From Rhodocyclaceae bacterium (GTDB taxonomy: Bacteria; Pseudomonadota; Gammaproteobacteria; Burkholderiales; Rhodocyclaceae): a stretch of 64,000 bases of DNA. A model generated the notes under the pieces. That model saw only the letters and a list, made by a program, of their open reading frames with translations. It did no database searches and had not been told where the DNA came from. The stretch covers positions 1 through 64,000 of the forward strand of contig JAQTNA010000012.1 of the NCBI GenBank assembly GCA_028714035.1, read 5' to 3'. The translations under genes and the position numbers were made by a program. Of the stretch, positions 1 through 6,485 are shown in pieces (position 1 is the stretch's first letter; every line of letters begins with the position of its first letter).

Positions 1-121
1 CGCTACGCTGGTCGCCGCTTCGCCATTACCAACCGCCTTGACCGCCTGTTGCCGCATCACCTGCAATGACGGGTGGTCAATGCTCCGGCCATCTGAGTTT
101 CGCTTGCATTTCATGCCGCAA
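1..121. other. left window edge, no gene recognised
   Basis: This is the stretch beyond the kfrA stop codon up to the window edge. I see no convincing reading frame, RNA gene or repeat in it. The plasmid-like segment probably continues to the left of the window. Confidence 0.4.
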
Positions 122-1042
122 TTATACCATAGGCATGACATTACTTACTGAACTCTTAGTAACGGCACCCAACTTCCCCTGCAACTCCGCCGCAAGTTCG
201 CCTGCCCGCTTTGCCTCACTCCGCACTTCCCGAGCCTCATTCCTCGCTTCTCGAGCCTCGCTCCTCGCCTCCTTGACCTCGTCACGCGCCCGGTTCAGGT
301 CCGCCATCAGAGCCTCTATCCGCCCCTGCAAAGCTGTCTCCCGGCCGGAAGTTTGAGCCTGCGCATCCACGGCCCGCTGTTCCTGTGCGGCCAACTTCGT
401 TTCGGCAACCGCCGCCGCCTGAGCCGCGATGGCCCGCGCCTCAAGTTCCTGCGCCAGTTCCACGCGTAGCTGATCTACCTCTGCCTCCAGCCGCGGCACG
501 CCCTCTAGCCTAAGTTGCGCCCGCCCCAGTTCAATCTGGGCGGACTCCCTCAACCGCCGTTCGTCCACCACCTGAGCGTGGGCCTGGGCTACGGCCTCGG
601 CAGTTTCCGCCCGGAGCCGCGTCATTTCAATCGACATTGCCTCAACCTGACCGCGCAGAGCCAACACCTGGCTGTCCGCCTTTTCCAGACTCGCCTCAAG
701 CTCCAACACGCGCGCCTCGGACTCACGGCCGGCCGCAGCAACCGCCTGCGCATCAGCCTCGGCGTCTGCCATCTGGGCCTCGATGTCAGAGCGGGCCGCC
801 GCGGTCGCGGATGCTATCTGCCTGGCAATGGCCACCACGATCGTCTCATCCACCTGGATCGTCGCGGCCGACACCAATGGTCGGCCGGCCTTCCACTGGC
901 GCTGATAATCCAAGACCACATTTGGACTTCCCCCACCTAGCCGGGCGATGACGTTGCGCACGCTGGGGCGCTGCCCCTCGGCGGTCAGGGCCTCGCAGGC
1001 CTGGGCGACGGCTTCATAGGTCACAAGCGCACTTTGTTTCAT
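122..1042 (-). CDS. kfrA: KfrA-type plasmid DNA-binding coiled-coil protein
   Basis: The 306-residue protein has an N-terminal KfrA-type DNA-binding region (about residues 5-120, including the stretch RPSVRNVIARLGGGSPNVV) followed by a long alanine/glutamate/arginine-rich coiled coil (about 90-290) with EAR-type repeats such as EAREARNEAREVRSEAKR. KfrA proteins are known from IncP, IncW and related plasmids as autorepressors linked to stable maintenance. The ATG has a good ribosome site (GGAG, 7 nt upstream). A near-consensus promoter overlapped by repeats lies just upstream, consistent with autoregulation. Its position after the mobilization genes marks this end of the window as plasmid backbone. 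Family assignment is firm; the exact role here is inferred. Confidence 0.85.
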   Translation of the reverse strand: MKQSALVTYEAVAQACEALTAEGQRPSVRNVIARLGGGSPNVVLDYQRQWKAGRPLVSAATIQVDETIVVAIARQIASATAAARSDIEAQMADAEADAQAVAAAGRESEARVLELEASLEKADSQVLALRGQVEAMSIEMTRLRAETAEAVAQAHAQVVDERRLRESAQIELGRAQLRLEGVPRLEAEVDQLRVELAQELEARAIAAQAAAVAETKLAAQEQRAVDAQAQTSGRETALQGRIEALMADLNRARDEVKEARSEAREARNEAREVRSEAKRAGELAAELQGKLGAVTKSSVSNVMPMV

Positions 1043-1059
1043 GGAAGTTCTCCGAAAAA

Positions 1060-1123
1060 TCGTTACCGTTATCTATGTTAATACCGTTACTTGTTATTAT
1101 AACGGATAACGAAAAGAAGTCAA
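1060..1123 (-). promoter_or_regulatory. kfrA promoter with overlapping operator repeats
   Basis: On the minus strand, -35 TTGACT (1118-1123) and -10 TATAAT (1096-1101) are separated by 16 bp. ACCGTTA occurs at 1065-1071 and 1083-1089, with the inverted form TAACGG at 1100-1105. TCGTTACCGTTA (1060-1071) and TAACGGATAACGA (1100-1112) form an imperfect inverted repeat spanning the -10 and the transcription start. This is the arrangement expected for an autorepressed kfrA promoter; binding by KfrA is inferred. Confidence 0.65.
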
Positions 1124-3777
1124 ACGCTATTTTCAGGCAATGAGCAATCATGGAAATTACCGCCCCCACGAAGAAAGTCGTTCCAGTCCTTGCCGTTGCG
1201 CGGAACCTCTCGGCGAACCGCTGCGCCGGCAGGAGCCAACGCACGCACTTCGGCCGCCAACCTGTTGCCAGCCTCGTCGGCGTCCGTACCCGTGACAATT
1301 TCCGCCCCACGCCCCGCCGCCTCTTTCAGTATGTTGGTAAGTAAGCCACGCTGCTTGTCAGACATAGCCCCTCCGATGGACAGATAGGCAGCCTCCCTGT
1401 CGCCCGTTGCCTGTGCATGGCTCATGGCGTCAATCGCCGACTCCACCACGACCACACGGGGCGCGTTCCCCAGGTTCGCGGAAAACCAAAGGGCTTTCTC
1501 GCCTCCCTTGGCGAAGCCGGTGAACTCCTGGTTCTTCAACTCGTATCCGGCCAGGCCAAGCCGGTCATAGTGAGGGAAGACGGCATTTCCCCAAGCATCC
1601 TGCCGCACCATGCAGGCAAAACGTGGGTCTGCCAGGGTGGCCGGGGAGAGCATCCGCTCCCGCTCCAGGTACGGGTGCCGGCCTGCTGCCGGCTGCATCT
1701 TCATCCAAACCGCCAGCACCTTCTGACGGTCTGCGGTGGAAGCCTCCGGCTTCCGTGGGCGCTGCGCCTCTGGCTTGCGCTCCACCTTGGGGCAGTAGGA
1801 AGAGGAAGGCGTGCCGGCCCACGGCCTAAGCTCCTTCCTGACCTGCCCGAGGTTCACACCCTGCCGGCGCTGGATAAAGTCAATGATGCTGCCGTTGTCA
1901 CCCTCGTCTCGCACGCTGAAGTAAATCCCGTGGCCGTCCTGGTCGGTGGAGACAATGATCTTGTCGCCACCCTGGCGCATGACGGTAGAGGCCCGGCTAC
2001 TCTCGCTGCGGTCTATCTTGTAGCCCTGGGCTTCAGCGTACTCCACCAGGTTGATCCGGGCTTTGAACTGCTCAAGCTCATCGTCCCTCTTCATTTTCAG
2101 CCTTCCGCAAGCTCGGTCAGCTTTGCGTCCAAAGTCAGAAATGCTTTCTGCAAGTCGCTCCGTAGCTTCACGTTGCTGTCCGACTGCTGCTGTAGCTGTT
2201 TGCTCAAGCTGCTGACTTGCTGCGACAAGCTGAGAATCAGCTTGTCCCGCTTGGTCAAACGCTGCTCTAACCCGGTCGAGAGCGCCTCGAACGCTGCCGA
2301 CAATTGCCTCTCTAGCTCGGTCATAGCTGTGCCTTACTCTGGCGTAAATGCTGTGCAGCGCGTGATGCAGATTTCCAAGTCCCGAAACAACGCCTTGCAG
2401 TAGAGCGTGGCGTTCTTCCTGGCGTCCTGGGCCAGTACCCGATTCCCGCAGCACAGGCATACGCTCAGGGCCAAATCGCCTGCTAGCCCGCAGTCCCGGA
2501 CGATCTCCTGGGCGATTTCGCCAGGCGTCAAAGGCTCGGCCTTCTGCTGTTCCTGTTCCATGATCTTTCTCCTCTAGTTCTTTGGCCGGCAGGGCTGTTG
2601 CCCGTCTGGGGTTTTGCAAGTGCTCCAAGTGCCCTGAAGCACGAGGTAGTTCTTGCCGTTGCTCATTTCCATTTCCGTCCAGGGGCTGGCCATCTTCCAG
2701 AAGGCCCAAGTTCCCCCGCAGATCGTCAGGCAAACGGCCAGGAGCGCCAAGATCGGAACCTTCATCAGCCAGAACAGGCGCTTTGTCTGCACCCTGATTC
2801 CTGTCTCTAGCGCTATCTGTTGCGTTTCGATCTGGGCATTGCTGGCAGCCAGACTCTTGACCATGGCCCGATGCCGGGCCTCGATAACGCACTTGGTTGT
2901 ACTGAGCGCGGCGTTTGATAGCTGCCTCAAGCTCTCGGCGTGCATCTTGAGCTGCTCGCTCATCTGCGCTTCGATCTGCTGCCGGTCGCGCTCTGCCATC
3001 TCGGCCAAAGTCGCGGCCAAGCTGGTCAACGGAGAAGGTGTCACCATAAATAGCTCCCTTGAGTCTGATTGCCTTGTCAAAACCTTGCAGCTTCACGCTG
3101 ATGTAGTCTTTTCCCGACCTGGTGATCGTCCCAAGCTCGGCCAGGCTTGCGGCGATGCCTGCCCGGTCGAGGACCAGTCCTGCCTCGATCCGGGACAGAA
3201 GCCATGTGGTGATTTGCGTCTTGGCGCTGCTCGGCGTGGGTTTGCCGGCGCGGATCGCCGCGGCGTCCAGGAGCGCTTGGTACCCAGGCTGCACTAAGCG
3301 GGCGCGAGCCGGGTCGTCGGGCCTCGCCCATTTATGCTGGTAATTCAGCGTATCCCGTAGCGGGTCGAAATCCTTTTCCCACCCAGGCGGTGCAGGATTG
3401 AATGCCTTACCGGTCTCCAGTTCGACGCGTGCAATCAGGATGTGAACATGCACTGCGCCGTTTTCCTCTTTGTGCTGTACGGCAGTCCAGCAGTAACAAT
3501 CCTTATCGAGGCCGGCGAAAGCCAATGCCTCGAATTTATCCAGTGCCTGGCCAACCTCTGCCGGCGTTGGATTATCCTCGGCCGCCCACGCAATAACACC
3601 GCTCGCATAACGATGCTTGAAATTTAGTGCATTGGCCACCATGGCCACCTGGTCAGGATCGCCCAGCAATACCTCAACACCTGCCCGAACGCGCCCGAGG
3701 TGGTCACGCTCTGCAAGCACATACGCGGACGCCTTCTTTGCGTCGCCAGTGCCATGTCGAAGAAACTTAATATGCAT
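1120..3777 (-). CDS. mobA: ColE1/MbeA-type relaxase fused to DUF3991/Toprim domain
   Basis: The 885-residue protein nicks and carries plasmid DNA for mobilization. Residues 1-235 resemble ColE1 MbeA: nucleophile Tyr19 in KKASAYVLAERD, the shared block AGLDKD, and IRLKGAIYG further on. The metal motif is H102-x7-H110-x-H112, the classical three-histidine form, whereas MbeA has His-Glu-Asn. Residues about 244-560 are a hydrophilic linker. After it come a DUF3991-like region (NLVEYAEAQGYKIDRS) and a Toprim fold (VVVVESAID, GTDADEAG), suggesting a primase-like activity for priming in the recipient. I chose the ATG at 3777, just after mobC, because it starts the conserved relaxase sequence; an upstream extension would overlap mobC and has no family match. 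Three genes are nested in the linker in another frame. Confidence 0.88.
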   Translation of the reverse strand: MHIKFLRHGTGDAKKASAYVLAERDHLGRVRAGVEVLLGDPDQVAMVANALNFKHRYASGVIAWAAEDNPTPAEVGQALDKFEALAFAGLDKDCYCWTAVQHKEENGAVHVHILIARVELETGKAFNPAPPGWEKDFDPLRDTLNYQHKWARPDDPARARLVQPGYQALLDAAAIRAGKPTPSSAKTQITTWLLSRIEAGLVLDRAGIAASLAELGTITRSGKDYISVKLQGFDKAIRLKGAIYGDTFSVDQLGRDFGRDGRARPAADRSADERAAQDARRELEAAIKRRAQYNQVRYRGPASGHGQESGCQQCPDRNATDSARDRNQGADKAPVLADEGSDLGAPGRLPDDLRGNLGLLEDGQPLDGNGNEQRQELPRASGHLEHLQNPRRATALPAKELEEKDHGTGTAEGRAFDAWRNRPGDRPGLRASRRFGPERMPVLRESGTGPGRQEERHALLQGVVSGLGNLHHALHSIYARVRHSYDRAREAIVGSVRGALDRVRAAFDQAGQADSQLVAASQQLEQTATAAVGQQREATERLAESISDFGRKADRACGRLKMKRDDELEQFKARINLVEYAEAQGYKIDRSESSRASTVMRQGGDKIIVSTDQDGHGIYFSVRDEGDNGSIIDFIQRRQGVNLGQVRKELRPWAGTPSSSYCPKVERKPEAQRPRKPEASTADRQKVLAVWMKMQPAAGRHPYLERERMLSPATLADPRFACMVRQDAWGNAVFPHYDRLGLAGYELKNQEFTGFAKGGEKALWFSANLGNAPRVVVVESAIDAMSHAQATGDREAAYLSIGGAMSDKQRGLLTNILKEAAGRGAEIVTGTDADEAGNRLAAEVRALAPAGAAVRREVPRNGKDWNDFLRGGGNFHDCSLPENSV
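2097..2324 (-). CDS. MbeD-like coiled-coil mobilization protein nested in mobA
   Basis: The 75-residue protein begins MTELERQLSAAFEAL and continues as a glutamine/leucine-rich coiled coil, matching the start and size of MbeD/MobD proteins of ColE1-type plasmids. In ColE1, mbeB and mbeD also lie entirely inside mbeA in another frame, so the layout supports the call. The ATG lies 9 nt after the TAA of the preceding nested gene, whose stop overlaps a GTAAGG ribosome site, suggesting translational coupling. The frame is shifted relative to mobA and covers the mobA linker. The precise function of MbeD-like proteins is little known; a helper role in mobilization is inferred. Confidence 0.75.
   Translation of the reverse strand: MTELERQLSAAFEALSTGLEQRLTKRDKLILSLSQQVSSLSKQLQQQSDSNVKLRSDLQKAFLTLDAKLTELAEG
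2334..2561 (-). CDS. small cysteine-containing protein nested in mobA
   Basis: I do not recognise this 75-residue protein. It has an acidic, helical N-terminal half (EQEQQKAEPLTPGEIAQEIV) and several cysteines, including CLCCG and two more in the C-terminal part, so metal binding is possible. It is a credible gene because its ATG is preceded by a strong AGAGGAG ribosome site that overlaps the stop codon of the upstream nested mbeB-like gene, and it shares one reading frame and close spacing with both nested neighbours. It lies out of frame inside mobA. A role in mobilization is inferred from position only. Confidence 0.6.
   Translation of the reverse strand: MEQEQQKAEPLTPGEIAQEIVRDCGLAGDLALSVCLCCGNRVLAQDARKNATLYCKALFRDLEICITRCTAFTPE
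2574..3047 (-). CDS. MbeB-like membrane-anchored mobilization protein nested in mobA
   Basis: The 157-residue protein has a charged helical N-terminal half (SLAATLAEMAERDRQQIEAQ) and a single membrane segment at about residues 91-117 (LFWLMKVPILALLAVCLTIC), then a short tail with two cysteines. Size, topology and nested position match the MbeB family, which in ColE1/RSF1010-type systems is thought to link the relaxosome to the membrane or transfer channel. I chose the ATG at 3047 over one 11 codons upstream because an AGGGAG ribosome site sits 8-9 nt before it. It is out of frame within the mobA linker and is the first of three nested genes. Confidence 0.75.
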   Translation of the reverse strand: MVTPSPLTSLAATLAEMAERDRQQIEAQMSEQLKMHAESLRQLSNAALSTTKCVIEARHRAMVKSLAASNAQIETQQIALETGIRVQTKRLFWLMKVPILALLAVCLTICGGTWAFWKMASPWTEMEMSNGKNYLVLQGTWSTCKTPDGQQPCRPKN

Positions 3778-3784
3778 ATTCGAT

Positions 3785-4135
3785 TCAGTCTGTCGGGAGC
3801 TTCGCACCCGATACCCCGGGGCGGTAGGAAAGAAGGATGTGTTCAATTTTTGCCAGGGCAACCAGCACCTGCACCGCCTCGCCCGCGCCTTTGTGGGTGT
3901 TCGCCCACTTTGCCAACTGGTTGAGGTTGTTTCCCACGCGGGCAATGCCAGCCAACAACGCCGGGTCCGCCCGGCGAGTTGGGGGACGACGTGGCGCGCG
4001 ATCCACCGTTGCTACTGCCAAACGCTGACGGATGAGGTCGGCCACGGTCAGGCCGGCGGTGACCGCCTGTGCTTGCCAGTCCTGCCGCTCGGCCCCAGAA
4101 ACCTTCACATGGACCCATAGATTGCGCATCCTCAT
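3785..4135 (-). CDS. mobC: MobC/MbeC-type relaxosome accessory protein
   Basis: The 116-residue protein contains the MobC-family signature ARVGNNLNQLAKWAN (about residues 64-78) after an N-terminal DNA-binding-like part. MobC proteins bind oriT next to the nic site and help the relaxase open the strand. The ATG at 4135 has an AAGGAG ribosome site 5 nt upstream. The stop codon lies 7 bp before the relaxase ATG, so the two genes are probably one transcript. The predicted oriT begins about 115 bp upstream, the usual ColE1-type order oriT-mobC-mobA. Confidence 0.9.
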   Translation of the reverse strand: MRMRNLWVHVKVSGAERQDWQAQAVTAGLTVADLIRQRLAVATVDRAPRRPPTRRADPALLAGIARVGNNLNQLAKWANTHKGAGEAVQVLVALAKIEHILLSYRPGVSGAKLPTD

Positions 4136-4249
4136 CGATACTCCTTTCCCTACTGCCCGAGCCCGCCCGGCATTTGAGGGCGACCTTGCTTTTTGAGTGA
4201 GGCCGAAGGCCGATCTTTTGATGGGGGATCGAAGGGGGCTTGCCCCCTC

Positions 4250-4288
4250 GCCAGCCCCGGTAGTGTAGCTACCGGGTAGGCTGGCTTA
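4250..4288 (+). other. oriT: predicted oriT inverted repeat and nic site
   Basis: GCCAGCC (4250-4256) pairs with GGCTGGC (4279-4285), and inside it CCGGTAG (4257-4263) pairs with CTACCGG (4269-4275). The right arm runs into CTGGCTTA at 4281-4288, the same octamer as the ColE1 nic region, where MbeA cuts CTGG/CTTA. Cleavage would fall between 4284 and 4285, and transfer would lead toward trfA with the mob genes entering last. The prediction agrees with the MbeA-like relaxase and with the position upstream of mobC. Confidence 0.7.
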
Positions 4289-4368
4289 GCGCTACTATCA
4301 CGATCACTCACACAACTGAAGGGCATTGGCGCCTCTGGTTTTTGGTGCTGCTGAATGTGACCACCTCG

Positions 4369-4498
4369 ATTAATAGATGATTAAGACTGATTAGCGCTCT
4401 CTGGGGATCATGTGCGCTATCCCGTGGGAGGATGTGCGCTATCCCGTAGCACCATGTGTGCTATCCCGTGGCCCTGTGTGTGCTATCCCGTGCCTTCC
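4369..4498 (+). other. oriV: putative vegetative replication origin (AT-rich stretch plus iterons)
   Basis: A short AT-rich stretch with three GATTA units (4369-4395) lies directly beside four 22-bp iterons (4411-4498) and next to the replication initiator gene. This is the standard layout of an iteron-controlled plasmid origin: initiator binding sites beside a DNA unwinding element. I found no clear DnaA box. The assignment is inferred from layout and from the TrfA-type initiator. Confidence 0.6.
4411..4498 (+). repeat. four 22-bp iterons
   Basis: Direct repeats start at 4411, 4433, 4455 and 4477, exactly 22 bp apart (two helical turns). The shared core is TGTGYGCTATCCCGT; the last 7 bp of each unit vary. 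They are the likely binding sites of the adjacent TrfA-type initiator. The trfA stop codon (4461-4463) lies within the third unit, so units three (in part) and four encode the C-terminal residues of TrfA. Confidence 0.88.
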
Positions 4499-5369
4499 GC
4501 CGCCGCACCTCCCGTGCAAGGTGCCGCGATTGAGCTGCCGACGGGATTTTCCGGATGTGCACGAGGTCGTTGGCATCGATCTCACAGCCCCAGTCAGTGG
4601 CTGCCGAAAGCTTTGCAAGTGCTTCCCGTAATTCTCGCCGGAAGCCGGCAAGCTGGGCGTTTTCACTTCCGGCAAGACGATGCAGCGTCTCAACTTTGTA
4701 AGCGTAGGGGGCCGCATGTGTCGTATAAAATCCATGTAGCCATTGGGCCAGCGGCTGCCGCTTGAGTCTCTGGCGTTGCGCCCATTCGACCTGGCTCCAT
4801 CCGTCCGAGCCGTACAATGCAACAATCGTGGAATTGATCTCAATGACATAGCCCCCCGTCGTATCGTCTCGAGCCCCGCGCTGGATCATCGACCCAAAGT
4901 AAGCCCGGTTGCCATCCTTTACCTCAACCACCGACGACGTCAGCCGCGCGAAGGCACCTTTTAGCCATTCGCGGTCTTTGCCCCCCACCGATCTCCCAAT
5001 CTCCCGGAGGAAACCATGTGCGGCGAACTGGATGCGACCACCCAGACCCTGATGTCTGGTCAAGTGCAGGCACTGCTCCCAGACGTCCAAGTCCGCTTGA
5101 TCCAGCCTGGGACCGGTAAATAGGATGGTCACGCCCTCCACCGCAGCCAGGGGCACTCGCTGGTGGAACAGACGGCGGCCACGCCGAATTGCACCAAACA
5201 GCGCCGAACGAAGGACAGCATTCGGCACGCCGCGGACCGTTTGCGGCCAAAGCGGGAGTTGAACCAAGGGAACACGGACAGTGGCAGCGAGGGGAGTTTG
5301 GACCTGCCGCGCGATGGATGCGCGGCGACTCGCGTCGACCTTCGCAAGCATCGATTTGAGGCTTTCCAT
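4461..5369 (-). CDS. trfA: TrfA-family plasmid replication initiator
   Basis: The 302-residue protein resembles TrfA initiators of IncP-like broad-host-range plasmids, with two winged-helix-type regions (LTRHQGLGGRIQFAAHGFLR and, further on, WSQVEWAQRQRLKRQPLAQW). TrfA binds origin iterons and recruits DnaB helicase. I chose the ATG at 5369 because it follows the stop of the upstream HTH gene by 2 nt (TAG-CA-ATG), suggesting coupling; a GTG at 5402 is an alternative. The C-terminal codons are made of iteron sequence, so changes in iteron number would change the protein end. Confidence 0.82.
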   Translation of the reverse strand: MESLKSMLAKVDASRRASIARQVQTPLAATVRVPLVQLPLWPQTVRGVPNAVLRSALFGAIRRGRRLFHQRVPLAAVEGVTILFTGPRLDQADLDVWEQCLHLTRHQGLGGRIQFAAHGFLREIGRSVGGKDREWLKGAFARLTSSVVEVKDGNRAYFGSMIQRGARDDTTGGYVIEINSTIVALYGSDGWSQVEWAQRQRLKRQPLAQWLHGFYTTHAAPYAYKVETLHRLAGSENAQLAGFRRELREALAKLSAATDWGCEIDANDLVHIRKIPSAAQSRHLAREVRRRKARDSTHRATG

Positions 5370-5371
5370 TG

Positions 5372-5695
5372 CTATCTGCGTGCAGCTTGTGCAGCACGCC
5401 ACGCCGGGACCGTCAACCCCGCCTTCGCGGCCTTCTGGCGCTCGTCGTTCGACGGTGCGCCTCTTCTCGTCTTTTGAGGGAGATTATTGCCGGCCCCGTC
5501 ATCGATATAGCGAGCAACATCGGTCGCGTGGAAGAAGATTTGCCGCCCCTTCCGGTGAGGAGGAAACGGGCAGGTACCGAGGCAAATGCGATTGCGGAGT
5601 GTCTGGGCTTCAAGCCCGATAATCTCCGCAGTACGTTTTAGGGGAATAAGGATAGCGTCATGACTTTGACGCAGAACCAGAGCGAGGGTTTCCAC
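5372..5695 (-). CDS. small helix-turn-helix protein upstream of trfA
   Basis: The 107-residue protein carries a MerR/excisionase-like helix-turn-helix near its N-terminus (LKRTAEIIGLEAQTLRNRI) and the wing-like FHATDVARYIDD, followed by a basic tail. Such proteins next to plasmid initiators often act as regulators of replication genes. I chose the GTG at 5695 because GGAG lies 7 nt upstream; a TTG at 5728 has no such site. Its stop codon is 2 nt before the trfA ATG, so the two are probably co-transcribed. The target is unknown; control of trfA is inferred. Confidence 0.6.
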   Translation of the reverse strand: METLALVLRQSHDAILIPLKRTAEIIGLEAQTLRNRICLGTCPFPPHRKGRQIFFHATDVARYIDDGAGNNLPQKTRRGAPSNDERQKAAKAGLTVPAWRAAQAARR

Positions 5696-5722
5696 CGTGC
5701 AACTCCAAATCGGCGACTCCCT

Positions 5723-5743
5723 GGGCAAGGCTCTGCCTTGCCC
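5723..5743. repeat. perfect 9-bp inverted repeat upstream of the HTH-trfA unit
   Basis: GGGCAAGGC and GCCTTGCCC are separated by 3 bp. There is no T-run, so it does not look like an intrinsic terminator. Lying 28 bp upstream of the GTG start of the HTH gene, it could be an operator for that protein or a leader hairpin; this is inference. Confidence 0.45.
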
Positions 5744-6246
5744 TTGGCGTGGCGGTCCGCCGTTGGGAATCCTGCAATTTGGAGAGGACGGCCAGGCTGG
5801 CCAAGAGTCCCAGCCGGCGCAATAACGCTAGCCAGGTAAGGGTCCATTCGTTCGCTGGGCGCTTCCGCTCCGCCTCCGTGCCTTTACCCTGGATCAGGGT
5901 GGCCCAGCTACTAATCTGGCGATTCCTGCCTCAAATGCCTGTCGTCACGTCATCTGGCCTCTATCCAGAGAGATGCGACGCATGAAACTGGTTATCCCTC
6001 ACATTGCCCCAGTTCCCGCGGACGGCAGCATTAATCCGTCGAGCATTGAGCGCATCCTAGCGTGATATGTGTCGTGGGGCAAGGACCGCGTTATACCGAA
6101 ATCCCCGTGGCACCAGGGGAACTCTGAGGCAACGAAACATCAACCGACTGGTAAGCCTGGTCAAATCTGGTCAACTCTTCGGGAAAAGTTCGGGATAATC
6201 CGGTATATTCGCTTATACCTTATTGGCTCGAAACTCTTGTTATTAC
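5744..6246. other. gap between plasmid-like segment and tRNA-Leu
   Basis: No convincing protein-coding gene is seen in these 503 bases. A 27-codon frame at 5982-6065 (+) begins MKLVIPHIAPVPADGSIN and could be the remnant of a truncated gene, but I cannot identify it. Short direct repeats CTGGTCAA occur near 6149-6170. The stretch is the expected location of an integration junction at the tRNA 3' end, but I found no second copy of the tRNA end in the window. Confidence 0.4.
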
Positions 6247-6333
6247 TGGTGCCGGGAGGGGGACTCGAACCCCCACACCATTACTGGCGGCGGATTTTGA
6301 ATCCGCTGCGTCTACCGATTCCGCCATCCCGGC
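6247..6333 (-). tRNA. tRNA-Leu (anticodon CAA)
   Basis: The minus strand reads from GCCGGGATGGCGGAATCGG to an encoded CCA end (6247-6249). The 7-bp acceptor stem, anticodon stem GCGGA/TCCGC with loop TTCAAAA (anticodon CAA), a long variable arm and the GGTTCGAGTCC T-arm are all present, as for a class II leucine tRNA of 87 nt. Its 3' end faces the plasmid-like segment, the side where integrative elements usually join. Confidence 0.97.
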
Positions 6334-6365
6334 GCACGCCCCGGACGGGGCGGCGAAGAGCGCGG

Positions 6366-6394
6366 ATTATCCCGCATTAGAGGCCTTACGACAA
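6366..6394 (-). promoter_or_regulatory. tRNA-Leu promoter
   Basis: On the minus strand TTGTCG (6389-6394) and GATAAT (6366-6371) are 17 bp apart, about 32 bp upstream of the tRNA-Leu 5' end. A GC-rich discriminator follows the -10, as expected for stable-RNA promoters. The tRNA-Val gene has a nearly identical arrangement. Confidence 0.65.
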
Positions 6395-6485
6395 GCCGCC
6401 GCCACAAACCGACGAAGAACCGCCTGGCAGGGTGCGCAGAGCACCATCCTTCAGCCCCGCCTCAGCCATCTCCCCGCAACGCCCC

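Noticed and set aside
3778-3945. Upstream extension of the relaxase reading frame by 56 codons
   Set aside because: It overlaps mobC, its translation has no family similarity, and the conserved relaxase sequence begins at the ATG at 3777.
1-6246. Conjugation (type IV secretion) or partition genes in the plasmid-like part
   Set aside because: None is present in the visible part; only replication, mobilization and kfrA genes are supported.
5749-6380. Open frames on the plus strand near 5749-5985 and 6069-6380
   Set aside because: Composition is not protein-like, there are no ribosome sites or motifs, and the second runs through the tRNA-Leu gene.
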